Source: Liriodendron chinense (taxonomy: Eukaryota; Streptophyta; Magnoliopsida; Magnoliales; Magnoliaceae). From it: a DNA stretch of 64,000 nucleotides. Below, one piece after another: positions 36,801 to 47,719 of this stretch. Numbering within the stretch: position 1 is the stretch's first letter; each line of letters begins with the position of its first letter. Below the pieces are notes generated by a model. It ran no database searches. It saw only the letters and a program-made list of their open reading frames with translations, and was not told the origin of the DNA. The stretch covers positions 868,001-932,000 of the forward strand of contig ML058372.1 of the NCBI GenBank assembly GCA_003013855.2, in the 5' to 3' direction. The position numbers and the translations under genes are program-made.

Positions 36801-37084
36801 GACCTCCAAAATATGTCGATTTGATGAGGCCTTCTGAGACTTCAGATCCACCACAGAATATGGTTCACTCTTCGATCTTTACGCCCTGATTTTCCTCAGG
36901 ATTGCCATACACTTGACGTTGATTACTTTTGGGCACTAAATCGTCCTGATTGACTCGGATTTTGTCCAACTTCTCCTGATCACCTGAAGACAGAAAATTC
37001 ACCTAATGAGAGATAATTAACCAGGAAAACAATGATAATGCCCTTAACAACCAGGGTTAATTATACAATATTAGGTACTTATCA
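33818..37084 (-). mobile_element. Solo LTR E2, inverted copy of E1
   Basis: 3,267 bp, reverse complement of the E1 family: plus strand starts TGCTACAATTCG and ends AGGTACTTATCA. It is flanked by perfect TSD ACTTA at 33813-33817 and 37085-37089. It contains the same blocks as E1: TATA box (34902-34910 reversed), tandem GATCAAGG units (34200-34620), GGCTTGGAGT repeats (34920-35130) and a G/T/A-rich plus strand (35250-36700) that mirrors the C/A-rich E1 strand. Long frames in 35356-36711 come from composition. Confidence 0.92.
34902..34910 (-). promoter_or_regulatory. TATA box of solo LTR E2
   Basis: CTATAAAAG on the minus strand, matching E1 at 24445, and followed in the minus direction by the same pyrimidine-rich leader. 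Confidence 0.6.
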
Positions 37085-37089
37085 ACTTA

Positions 37090-37190
37090 CCTTGCTAACT
37101 CACCCCATTGACTCACCTTGTTAACTCGCCTTCTTAAACCCTCCTTGTTGACTCACTTTGTTAACTCGCCTTGTTAACTCAACTTGTTGT
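37090..37190 (+). repeat. Short minisatellite of CCTTGTTAACTCG units
   Basis: Six to seven irregular copies of a 15-18-bp unit (CTTGTTAACTCGC or GACTCAC variants), starting immediately after the TSD of E2. The following DNA to 38183 is unclassified and has no supported gene. Confidence 0.65.
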
Positions 37191-38183
37191 ATACCCACAT
37201 GACTCACCCCGTGAAGTGTGTCCTACCCTTGTACCCAGCTATTAGGACCACAATGTTGCGTGTATCTCATCCACACCATCCATTTGCCTTTTGGGACGAG
37301 TGTGGGGTCCATCCTTGACGTAAGTAGGTCATCTAAGCCCTCCAGCATGTGGAGCATATCTTAATGTATGGGTTAGATCCATCGTCCTTTTGTAAACCCC
37401 ATCATGTTGTCCATCTACTTCAAGACTACCCTACCATTTATGTCACATTATCATATTGTTTGTTTGTCTTGTAGCACATTCTATGGTATATGTCTCATAT
37501 CCGTGTCATCCCTCTTATGGACTACTCGTTGATGAGTATCTCAACTGTATTGTAGGACCATGGGGCCCAGCATGATTTTGTGTAATCTATACTACTTGCC
37601 CGAGTAGGGTTTACGTTTGATGTGTCGGTAGTGTATCCAACCATTCATTTTCTTTTCTTTTGGGTCATCTTGGTGTTGAGGCTTGATTGACACCATTTGA
37701 TTGTCTGTATTGTTGTATACCGTCCATCTATGGTCCTACCTCATTTATGTATGCTTGTGTTATATGTGAATTCTCTTTTTATGCTACTTTTTAGTATAGC
37801 TTGTTGCCACATGTAGTATTATTTGAAATACTTTCATGCTATCTACATACTATATGCTTTGACAACCATCCTGCATATGTGTTGAGTATGCATCATGTTT
37901 CACCCATTGATAGTTGGGGACCATTATGGCATAAACACGTTCATATAGCATTAAAGATGTAGTCGTGCAAATGTAAATATTTATGTGCTATCCTTCGTGA
38001 ACATCTCCAATAGGTATGAGACTATTTGAGAATAAGAGCTCATCATCCTGGCTTACGATGCTTGTTAGGAATGGTATAGGATGTCTTGTAGCCCTTGGTG
38101 CGAGATTCCCTAACTAGCGACATCTCGCACTATGACTCGACTATTCATATGTGTCCCCTCGTATTAACCTTATCTCAAATAGG
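37191..38183. other. Unclassified repeat-like DNA
   Basis: No coding potential. Phrases such as CACACCATCCATTTGCC recall the fold-back family. It may be continuous with 39868-41330 before the insertion of G. Confidence 0.4.
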
Positions 38184-39184
38184 TTGGATGTTCGTTAGCC
38201 CCAAGTATAAGGCCGCGATGTAGTAATAACTAGGTGAGACCGAGGTCAATCCACGGAGAAGGAATATGGAAGATAGATCTAATCACTCTAAAGTACTTAG
38301 GTTCTAGAACTAATTAAACTAAATCTGAAATTGGTTTTAAAATAATTAAATTAAGAATTAAGAGAAAAATAATCTAAAGCAAACATAGAGCATCAAGGAT
38401 CTAGTTCTAGTTATAACCATGCTTAATTCAATTGATTCGATTCAATACACAACTAGAATCGAAGTCTTATCTTTATCGAGTCGGAAGATAAAACAATTAA
38501 AACATATAAACATTAAAAAATAGGTGCATGTTCATTGATTTGGTTCCCTTAATAAAAACCAGGTATTGGACACACTCAATCGTATATGCCAATCCTTTAT
38601 CCAATCTAGTTGAAATCATAATCATAGCCTTCATCAAATCCTGTCAGTACTAGACTTGACTAGAACCAATGATTTAAACTCTAATTAAACCAATATCAAC
38701 AAGCAAAAACATCTATCTCAGATCTACACATACAAGATACATGAACTCTTCATCAATTGGTTCTAATAGAAATCCAACTGTTTAATCCATGGAGAACTCG
38801 AAACATTCACCGATCCGATGAATTAAAGGCTTCCACAAACCAAAATCTCATATACCAATCTGATTAATCTCAGAAATTCAACAAGAACTCATGTACATGG
38901 CACACAAGATCCCTGAATTATCTAAAACTATCAACTTTATTCAAACCATTAATGAATTGTTCAAATAATAAATCCAAATTCAAAATCAAAGCATTAAGAC
39001 ATGATTAAAAACTAAGAAGTTTTACCTCTCAGCTCTAACTGATAACTAAAAGAAAATACAAGAAAACCAATGAATTAGAATTAGAAAGAAAGAAAAACTA
39101 GTTATAGAAGGCTAGGAAGCCTCCTAGGACTTGATCTCCTTACTCCCCACGTCCTATGATGATTTAGGAAGAGAATGGAGGTGG

Positions 39185-39194
39185 CATTTTATAG
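39185..39194 (-). promoter_or_regulatory. TATA box of solo LTR G
   Basis: CTATAAAATG on the minus strand, about 69 bp downstream (minus sense) of the nearest palindrome of the ladder. Confidence 0.55.
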
Positions 39195-39262
39195 AAGAAA
39201 TCGAGCATCACCTTGAAAACTTTGAGATTTACGTAATTTTTTATGAAGTTGAGGCGGTGGCC

Positions 39263-39612
39263 AACTGGTCGATGGTGGGCTCCGACCGGTCGAAGCTCAA
39301 AAGACAACGAACATAATAGAATATTGCTCCTGAATTTTATTGTAGCGACCGAAGGCACTATAGTGACAGGTCGGGCGACCGGTCTAAAATGACCAAAAAC
39401 TGTCCAGCAAGGTTTGCACTTCAACATTGAATTTCTAGGAATATTTGACTTGTCTGCCGACCGATCGAGACATTGTAGCGACTGATCAAGCAATCAGTTT
39501 AAACAGGTCAGAAACTGTCCAGCAAGTGCAGCATCTGTTGCCTAATTTTCAGATTGGTCGGGTGACCGGTCTAACCTTCTGACAATTGGTCGAGGCACTG
39601 TAGCGACTGGTC
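39263..39612 (-). promoter_or_regulatory. Palindrome ladder in LTR G
   Basis: Degenerate GACCGGTC units at plus-strand starts 39263, 39284, 39347, 39365, 39377, 39459, 39480, 39492, 39552, 39564, 39584 and 39605. Gaps within groups are 21, 18, 12, 21, 12, 12, 20 and 21 bp. The 13-bp spacer is GAGGCACTGTAGC-like and the 4-bp spacer GGGT or GGGC. This is the same palindrome as in the D LTR, with a different spacer vocabulary. Confidence 0.8.
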
Positions 39613-39867
39613 TAAGAGGCTTTTTTCACATTTTCTTCTTTTGTCTTCTTCTTTCTTGCCTGCTTCTTTCCTCCACCTCCTAACTCTTCTTCTATTGATC
39701 TTCAAGGTGCTTGAAAGTGATCATTTTAGCATCAAATCATTGAGATCTCTCTTTCCTTATTACAATCACAAATACATACATAAGATGAGTCTTCTAATAG
39801 TATAAACCATGCATAATGTATGATGAATTAGGGTTAGAATATGCATAATTCAGGGCTTAACATTGGA

Positions 39868-41330
39868 CTCGATTACCCCCTTCCCTTCGTGGTAGATTGA
39901 CCACATGTCGGCACTCATATTGTATATTTCACTCATCGCATCATGTATGCTTGGCTCATCTGATTATATTATATCACAGCCCAGCCATGACTATCGTGGT
40001 TGTTCGCATTTCATTACCAGTTGACGGTGATTTTACATTTGAGACCCTACAGTTTTAGGGTGCTCTTTGGAGACTTGCATGGGCATGTCATCCCACGTTT
40101 GCATGCATAGTTGCATTCTGCACAGGTCTTCTCATGCCGCATATAACATGGTTACTACATTGCAACCACGGCTCCATTGTGGTTTACTAGGCACTGAAAA
40201 ATATGTGATCTTTAAACTGAACGCATAGGATGTCCTTGGGTGAGAAGTCTCTGATCCCTTTAGTACCAATGTGGGTGCTTCATTCAAGGACTGGGTGGTT
40301 TTATCATGCACCAGTATGCAGAGTACCAGACGACGATGTTTCCACTGCACGTGGTCAGTTTGGAATGAGGTCTGACTTGACTTGCCAGAAGTGTGTAGCA
40401 AATGGAGTTGAGTCTGATCAGGTAATGAGTGGGTCCACTACTGTACCAAGTAGGCTTTGGCATTATACTAATTGTGTGAGTAGTGAGGTCTGTACCTGGT
40501 AGAGAGGATGTGGGATCTCTTACTTATGTATTAGTCCCCCGTAATGTCCCGTTTTAGAGATGTTTTTTGTATCAGTGATGTAGCTGCTCGCACTTGGATC
40601 GCTAATTTTGTATTAGGATGTGGTGATTTGCATACTTGCATTGGATAACTGCACGTGACATTAATTAGGCCTTGTAGGTCATCACATAATACGAGCATAT
40701 AACCTTGGTAGGCTGGTTATTTGTATTGCAAGCTTGCATAGCCTTGGTAGGTTAGTTATACCATATCACATGATCGTGTAACCTGATTAAGCTGAGTTCC
40801 GGTTTAAACTTATCATCATGCTTTACTTCTTACTCTGATATTTATCATGCCTATCATATGCACTCTACTAAGCTTCATAGGAAGCTTATGCGCGTTTTCT
40901 TACGCTGCAGGTTATACTAGGGCGTATCAGCAACATTGAGCTCAGGAGTTGTATCTTCCACTATATATTGTAGGCTCATCCCACTCGTGATTTAACTTTT
41001 AAGTTACTATAGAGTGCAACTGTAGGAGGTGTTAGGTTGTGCACAACTTTTATATTTTCACCTTTTGTATTTACCTTCAGCACTGTATATGAAAGAAATG
41101 ATTTAGTGGAAATACTGTGCTTGTTTTCTGATGGTACTCTTATGGTGATGCTTATGTTATGAAAACAAAGGGAAAAAAAAAAATCAGACCCTAAAATCCT
41201 CCTTATAGAATCTCAGGATTGAAACCTGACGTATTAAGTTAGGAGCCGAGATTGGAGAACTACGAAGACTGATAGTCACAGATTTAGGTTGCGGCGAATG
41301 AGCGTCGAAAGTTGAATTTGGGGTGTGACA
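39868..41330 (+). repeat. Probable LTR-derived DNA ending GGGGTGTGACA
   Basis: No coding potential. The end at about 41330 (AATTTGGGGTGTGACA) looks like an LTR terminus of the TGTCACACC family, but I find no matching start, so the element is incomplete or its start lies beyond the G and E2 insertions. The repeated AACCTTGGTAGG phrases near 40700-40750 are LTR-like. Confidence 0.4.
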
Positions 41331-41674
41331 TAAGTAGTTAGAGATCTGTGAAGCATCCTTTTTGGTCTACTTATAGATTTAATATGACGTCATCCCTAAT
41401 GGCAGGACTAGTCTCAAAGGTCTCCACTATATCTAATCGACATGAGAGTGTAAAATGGGTCTACTTATTAGGAGGAAGCATGATAATTTGGCATACCTAA
41501 TTGCAACCATAACATTAGATATATTGGAGTGTGTTTCTAATTGGGATATCTCGAGGATGAAGTCCTATAAATATAGTTGTAGGTTTTTCGTTCGAGATAC
41601 TTCTCTCATTTCTATTATGCCTTTACCCTGGAGTAATTACTTCCCTCTTAGGAACCATAATCTACCAAATCTTG

Positions 41675-41876
41675 AGATCTCACGGTGTTTAGAGTATTTT
41701 CTTCCCTTCAATGGTTGAGAACTAACGTCTAGCGTAGGCTTTCTTTAGTCTCTGTACTTGTATCTATGCAGCCAAGATCTCATAGTGCTCATAGTGTTTT
41801 CTTCCCTCTTATGGTTGAGTATTAGTATCTCCAGTTGACTTTCATTACTCTCCTTATTTCTATGCAGGCAAGAAAA
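41675..41876 (+). repeat. Tandem duplication, about 101-bp unit
   Basis: Two diverged copies beginning GATCTCA at 41675 and 41776, sharing TTTTCTTCCCT, ATGGTTGAG and TATGCAG(C/G)CAA at the same positions. Flanking 41331-41674 and 41877-42809 show no supported gene. Confidence 0.65.
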
Positions 41877-42809
41877 TAGTCATGGTTATGCATTCAAGTT
41901 ATTTTCATTCCTAAAAACGTTTAAATTGATGCATTTTATGGGAATTCTACATTTACTAATGACTGAATTACCTTCTTTCATGGCAGTCAATCATCATGGT
42001 GTGGCTTTTTTTTTTTGCACGGATCTAATGTCCCACGCATGTGACAACTTAGCAAAAGTGCAAAATTGGGCTATATGTGAAGGTTCATACGCTGTTCATG
42101 TATTTTATTATTTTATATATGTGTGTATACACACGTATGTGTTGCAAGATCCAGACTTGCGTGGACATTTGAATTATTTGGAGCATGTATGTGACCAGAT
42201 CGTCTTTTCGATCCATGCCCATTTATTCAATCCCAGCTGTAACTAACTTCCAACCCCCAAACCGGGTCCACTCCTCCCATGTGATGGCTACCCATGACTC
42301 TGCTGTCTCCATCCGCAATGCCAGTTCATTCTTTTCATTCGATGCTCTGGCTGCATATGTGTTTGTAGCTTGATACGCAGACACTCAGAAAAGATACGCG
42401 TGGCATATATGAACTCAAATTAAACCAACAAAATTGTAGAGTCCATTGTCACTAAGTTACGATCGTAAAATTAGATGGGTCGAACGATCCTAACCTCATA
42501 CTTGTTTTTTGAAATAAGACCATTGGATGCTTTTCTTTTTTAACAGTTCAAAATACAACCTGATAGTTAGATAATCATATAAAGAGTAATATTTTGTTCA
42601 TTATACATCCAAAAGTGTTAACCATAATTTGAACGGTTAGTTTGAATTAGTTGCAAGCCAGGTATGCAATTTTGTAGTAATTTGTAACAGCTGCCTGCGT
42701 ATCATCCACCATGTTCTGCCAGAGCATCGAAGTATTTCTCTTCAATTAGATCTCACTACGAATTGCTAGATACAAAGTTCAGCTCGCCCACTTTTACAGT
42801 ATATTATAA

Positions 42810-42947
42810 TGATATTGAGTAGATTAGGCTAATCTCATGTATTTTATAGATAAATTAGGAATGTCTTATAGATATGCAATAGGTATTATTTTCCTCTGTG
42901 TATAAATGCATTTCATCTTAATGAATAAAATACAAAACAATTCTTCA
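42810..42947 (+). mobile_element. Short copia-type solo LTR (probable)
   Basis: TGATATTGAGTAGATTAGGC...AATAAAATACAAAACAATTCTTCA, about 138 bp, with TATAAATGCA near 42900 and a poly(A)-signal-like AATAAA at 42925. This is the layout of short Ty1/copia LTRs. Target duplications are not visible, so the ends are approximate. It lies 140 bp beyond the stop of the DUF868 gene. Confidence 0.5.
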
Positions 42948-43087
42948 AAATGTAGTCTTTAAATTAAAATAATACCACCTTTTTTAGGCCCCCCTATCAG
43001 AAATAAAACATGTTCTGCTCTTATCCTTTGCTCAACGTCGATGGCAACCATATGAATGGACATAAAAGTCGTGGATCATTCATTCAA

Positions 43088-44032
43088 TTATTCTAGCATC
43101 CAAGCATACAGATACAAGCAAAATCCCCGTGGCCCACCTACACCGTTGGCATCGATTGAACTGAAACAAGCTGTTTGTGACAATGATAGAGTATCAAGCG
43201 TCGAAGAAGATGACGATGACAGTAATGATGATATTGGCTTAAATACGAATAAAGCATGCCGCAAACCAGCGATGAAAAGCCAATCATGGACGTCCCAATA
43301 CACTTCTACTCTAAATTTGCCAATGGAGATGGATTCATTACCTCGGAATTTCCAATGCAGATGTTTCACATGAATTGCCAGATGCCCGTCAATCCTTATC
43401 ACCATTTCGGGCTCCATCAACTCTGTTAAATTACTACTGCTGAAATTGCTCCTCTTGGTATTGTTGTTGCTACACTCTATTGAGATCTCGTGGTGCTTTC
43501 CTTTCTCGTGGAATTTAGCTCTTGTAGAGAACCTCTTCTTGCCGAATATATGCTCTTTCCTCGATACCAAGATGGCGTCGAACAGGGTCGGTGGTGATCC
43601 TGTCTTTCTGTAGGCTTCTTTCTTGAGATCCCCAAGAAGCAGGACCACCTCCTCTTCGCAAACTACTGCTACATAGTAGTCCGACTGTGGCTCGGGGTCT
43701 CTCCCAAACTTAACGGCCTTCAGGTCCCAAAAGACATCAACTGGTTTTCCATCAACGTAGAAGCGCTTAGAGCCTTGTTTCCGCCAGAAAGACCATGGCT
43801 TTAGCTCCACCTTGCAGCTGTATTGGTTGTCGGATCCTTGGACAGAGATGGAAAGGCCGTGAACCAAGAGGTTCTTGCACCATGTTACTGTAACAGAACG
43901 GCATTGGCCGGTGATCTTCGTTTGGTACACAGACATGACGATGCTCTGACCGGACTTGCTGGCCGCTGCAGGATCATCGGTTAGCCAATCATGGGGTGAG
44001 AAACGTTCTGGATTGCCTTCTGGGTCTTGCAT
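43088..44032 (-). CDS. DUF868 family protein (plant-specific, function unknown)
   Basis: Intact single-exon frame of 314 codons, from ATG at 44030-44032 to TAG at 43088-43090. The sequence matches the plant DUF868 family by its ordered blocks: VYQTKITGQCRSVTVTWCKNLLVHG (about 35-59, quoted in part), PWSFWRKQGSKRF (79-91), VFWDLKAVKFG (100-110), DYYVAVVCEEEVVLLLGDL (118-136), SRKEHIFGKKRFSTRAKF (157-174), MVIRIDGHLAIHVKHLHWKF (210-229) and VEVYWDVHDWLF (242-253). No signal peptide or membrane helix is obvious; the last 50 residues are Ser-rich. No function is established for the family. It is the only complete host gene in the window. Upstream lies a long GA tract, probably in the 5' UTR. Confidence 0.93.
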   Translation of the reverse strand: MQDPEGNPERFSPHDWLTDDPAAASKSGQSIVMSVYQTKITGQCRSVTVTWCKNLLVHGLSISVQGSDNQYSCKVELKPWSFWRKQGSKRFYVDGKPVDVFWDLKAVKFGRDPEPQSDYYVAVVCEEEVVLLLGDLKKEAYRKTGSPPTLFDAILVSRKEHIFGKKRFSTRAKFHEKGKHHEISIECSNNNTKRSNFSSSNLTELMEPEMVIRIDGHLAIHVKHLHWKFRGNESISIGKFRVEVYWDVHDWLFIAGLRHALFVFKPISSLLSSSSSSTLDTLSLSQTACFSSIDANGVGGPRGFCLYLYAWMLE

Positions 44033-44109
44033 TTTTTTCGATGAACGTTTCTATTTAGAAGTAGACTACTCAAATAGTTAGCAAGCAGGATAAAGATAAG
44101 TATACATAT

Positions 44110-44114
<5 letters not shown>

Positions 44115-44188
<74 letters not shown>

Positions 44189-44216
44189 GAAGAAGAAGAA
44201 GAAGAAGAAGAAGAAG
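44115..44216 (-). repeat. (GA)n-(GAA)n microsatellite upstream of the DUF868 gene
   Basis: About 34 GA units (to about 44183) followed by about ten GAA units. On the gene strand this is (TTC)n-(TC)n, 80-185 bp upstream of the start codon. Pyrimidine tracts are common in plant 5' UTRs and core promoters, so it may lie in the leader. 44217-44814 shows no further gene. Confidence 0.85.
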
Positions 44217-44814
44217 GTCTCACCCAGTGTGATATGAGAAAAGGACTTCTCTTTTCTTCTTACCCAATATAGAGATTCCTTGGTGGGGGGGGGGATCCAA
44301 TAAGATGTTAGCAGCGAGATCTCTTTCCAGATGCCTTCTACCAGAATTTCAGAGAATCAATGAAGGATCCTTTCTTTTTACTAAGAGAAACTAGTAAGGA
44401 TATAACCAGGCTTAAGAACTGCCTGGTTTTACATCTTTTGCGAAACTGCTTTTCATATACAAGGTGGTTTCTTTGCTTTTCTAGCTCATATACCATTTAA
44501 AAATAACACTTTCCCATGCGTGGTAAAAAGGTGTGAAGCTTTTACACTGGATCTGGAGTTTGAGTCGAGAATTCAACATAAACGATAGTTGGAGGCATGA
44601 GTGCGTTTGGATGCCAGGAGACAGTTTATAGAAAAAAGAGGAATTATTGGGTCTTGGGCCTTGCTTTGCAAGCCCCGATTCTTGTCATCTCAAGCACATG
44701 CTTCGCGATCCATCCAGGCTGTGGATCCGATGGATCTTGCCATGAATAGGAGATGGCACAGGAATATAGGTGACTGGAGTCTGGAGTCACCCTTTGATTA
44801 GTTGGAGCAGAATA

Positions 44815-45300
44815 GATGCGGGCCCGGCCTCACCCAACACGGTTTGGTCCTGACCGTGGGGCCCACCTTGATGTATATATTGTATATCTACGCCATCCAT
44901 CCATTTTTGCAGCTCATTTTAGGCCATGAACTCAAAAATTAAGCAGATTCAAATCTCAGGTGGAACATAACATAGGAAATAGTGGTGATTGAACGCTCAC
45001 CATTGAAAACTTCCTAACACCCACCGTAACGTTTATTTGTCATCCAAATTGATGAAGGTAAAAAACAAATACCAGCTTGATCCAAAACTTTTATGGCCAA
45101 CAAGAAGTTTTTAAAAGTTTTTCACCATTATTTCCTATTTCCTATTGTATGGTCCACGTTGATTTGAATCTGCATGATTTTGGTCACACACCCTAAAATA
45201 AGCTGGAGTAGCAGATAAACGCCGTGAATATACAATACATATTTCAAGATGGGCCCTACGGTCAGGGCCACACCGTGCTGGCTGAGGTTGGGGCCACATC
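44815..45300. mobile_element. Fold-back MITE-like element with long terminal inverted repeats
   Basis: The left arm from GATGCGGGCCC pairs with the right arm ending GGGCCACATC: text such as CACGGTTTGGTCCTGACCG versus (reverse complement) CACGGTGTGGCCCTGACCG, and TTGTATATCTACGCC versus TTGTATATTCACGGC. Complementarity continues inward past 44990/45130, so most of the 486 bp can fold back. No coding. No clear target duplication. Fragments of the same family occur near 33085-33310 and 46700-46735. Confidence 0.75.
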
Positions 45301-45837
45301 CAACCTTGATGGTGGGACTGTGGTTAACGTATGAGACTTCCCAATCATATTCCAATTGGTGATACAATCCCACAGTGCAGTTGAGGCTTACCACATATTA
45401 GATAGGACTGTTAGGACCAGAATTTGGTAAACGTGGGAGGTGTCATTGACGGATGAAATTGACTTGCATTTCCCTTTGTTGGTTTTAAATCCGTCACGGA
45501 CGTGTTATGTTTGCGTGCATGTGTATGCCCGGCATGTTAGAGTTTTTTTTTAATTAATCTCAAATTACAAATATGCAACAAAAAAAAAGAAAAAAAAGAA
45601 AAAAAAAAAAAAGGATAGGCTGAATCACGTTTGATACGCGTTGTCCTTAAAGTATGATATACTTTGTCCTTAAAGCATTATTTGCCCTACACGATAGTTG
45701 AATCTGCTAATAGGTTATAGGTAAATTGCTTCCAAGATACAATGAGCCTTTTGTGGTTCTGCGTTCAGAAAAAATGAAAAAACCACTATCAGAACTCTTT
45801 TAACACTATCTGGCATATGAAACATAAAATCCCAAGC

Positions 45838-45839
<2 letters not shown>

Positions 45840-45876
<37 letters not shown>

Positions 45877-46630
45877 TATGTGCTAAGGTTAGACTAATGC
45901 ACTAGTCAAGAGAACATGAATCGTTTGGTTCCGAAGGTCACTAGTTCGTATGAACCCATTGGCTTGGAGAAGAAAACTTAAGCTGATTGGTTTGTTTCTG
46001 GTTTGCTTGAACTCAGTTTGAGAGTTGGTTGTGTCTGAATGAACCATCTCATATCTGGTTTTATAGGCAATGGTGGTTCATAAGTTATGGTCCAGGGCCA
46101 TTATTATTTTGGATCGTTTTTAGTTGTTGGAGAAACCACCTCTTATATGGTAGTTTCTGACCGTTTATAGCTATTGGAGATAGGCTACATGCTAGCTGTT
46201 AGACTGCAACTAGCCGTTATATGACTATTGGGGTAGCCACATGCCACAGTTTTTACATGTGTTGGACCGTTACTGCATGAGAAGTTACACTAGGTCCCTT
46301 TAATAGCCCTACAAGCACTTATAAAAGGCAAAGAAGTCTCTCTGTCAAACATCTTTCTCACAACATACCACAACTCCAAACCCAGCCACCTAGCCCATAC
46401 TTAGGCTATAGTCACACTAGTCTCGCTCCGGTTTGCAAGGGAGCGACCCATCCGTGACACGATGCGCACGTGCGAAGTGTAAAGTGTGCCATTAGCGCCT
46501 CTACAACCACACGGCCTAACATGCTAACGCCCTCACACTGAGTCTGAGTCCGAGACTAAGTCCAAACCTGAGCCTGAGCCCATGCTCGTACCCATGCTCG
46601 TGCCCGAGCCTGAGCCTGTGCCCATGCTCA
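45840..46630 (+). repeat. Probable LTR promoter fragment with (GAGCCT)n-like hexamers
   Basis: A (GA)n run at 45840-45873, a stretch with repeated TAGCCGTTATATGAC-like phrases (46130-46260), TATA-like ACTTATAAAAGGC at about 46318, and at 46537-46630 a hexamer array (GAGTCT, GAGCCT, GAGCCC, GTGCCC). The layout resembles a copia LTR, but no boundary or coding is visible. 45301-45839 contains only an A-rich low-complexity run (45580-45612). Confidence 0.4.
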
Positions 46631-47719
46631 TGCAATAGTCCAATTACAACGAAAGCGTAAAGAATACATCGGAAGCATAAAGAATACATAAGGCATTCGA
46701 GTGGGCCCCACAGTCAGGGCCAAACCGTGTTACAGGTCCAATTACAACGGAAGCATAAAGAATACATGAGGCATTCGAGTTAACAAATACACATGTTGCA
46801 TAATCATACAATCACATGACAACATAACAAGATGGCAAGCATAGTTTAACTGAATTTTAACATTCATGAGCATGTTTAAACAACATTTCAACATGGCAAT
46901 ATCATTGGCATATCATCAGTTCATCACTCAAACACAAATCAAGAGACTAGAATCCAAATCCTAACATGCAAACTGAGACTTAAGGTGCAGCCAACATGCA
47001 TCCAACCTCAATGAAGCTAGGAAACAATTCAGCAACATTCCAGCATAACATTATCGTTGGCATAACATAGGTTCATTCTACTAACACAAATAGAGAAATG
47101 AGCATTGAAATCCTAGCATGCAAATTGAGAATTTAGATTTAAACAACATGCATCCACCATTAATAAAGCTGGTCATAAATTTAGCAACAAGTAAACATGC
47201 ATCCACCATTAATAAAGCTAGTCATAGATTTAGCAACAAGCAAGTAGTCCTAAGTATTCTCAGCCACAAAATGAAGGCATTAACTACATCTAACGACATT
47301 TAAGAATAGGAAACTTATAGGTCAATAGTCTGCACCTTGATCTCTTGAAGAAATTTTAGAAAAACCTACATGAATAGAGCTTGCATGTTAGAAATTGGGA
47401 TAATCCTTATAAGAAAACTCAGGAATTGGGGTGTTGAGCTACATTTCCTTACAAATGAGCTACATAAAATGATTCTTGGAGGAATTACGGCATCTAGATC
47501 ATCATAGGTGTGAATGGTGAGAGGTGGAGTGGCACGCACAACCTCCTCACTCTCCTCCTTCCTCTCACACTCTCTATCTCACTCTCTCCTTCACTCTCAG
47601 CAATTTTATGAGAAAATGAAATGGTTACTAATCCTCTATACATCTTCTCACAGCTTTAATATCCTAAATTAGTACATATAATTGATATTTGTAGACATGA
47701 TGATTGTAACAACCCTTTA

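Larger units (their letters stand above)
38189..39862 (-). mobile_element. Solo LTR G
   Basis: 1,674 bp, plus strand TGTTCGTTAGCC...CAGGGCTTAACA, with perfect TSD TTGGA at 38184-38188 and 39863-39867. The conserved GTGAGACCGAGGTCAATCCA block at the low end and the start pattern on the minus strand (TGTTAAGCCCTGAATTATG) place it with the Athila/Tat-like LTRs, orientation minus. No internal region, so a solo LTR. It contains a palindrome ladder upstream of a minus-strand TATA box. Confidence 0.92.

Noticed and set aside
41455..42373. Plus-strand frames of 60-106 residues
   Set aside because: A/T-rich, overlapping tandem repeats, no homology seen and no consistent start or splice context.
43056..43373. 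Plus-strand frame of 105 residues
   Set aside because: Antisense of the 3' part of the DUF868 coding region.
43981..44223. Ser/Leu-rich minus-strand frame
   Set aside because: Translation of the (TC)n/(TTC)n tract upstream of the DUF868 start; a frame different from the gene.
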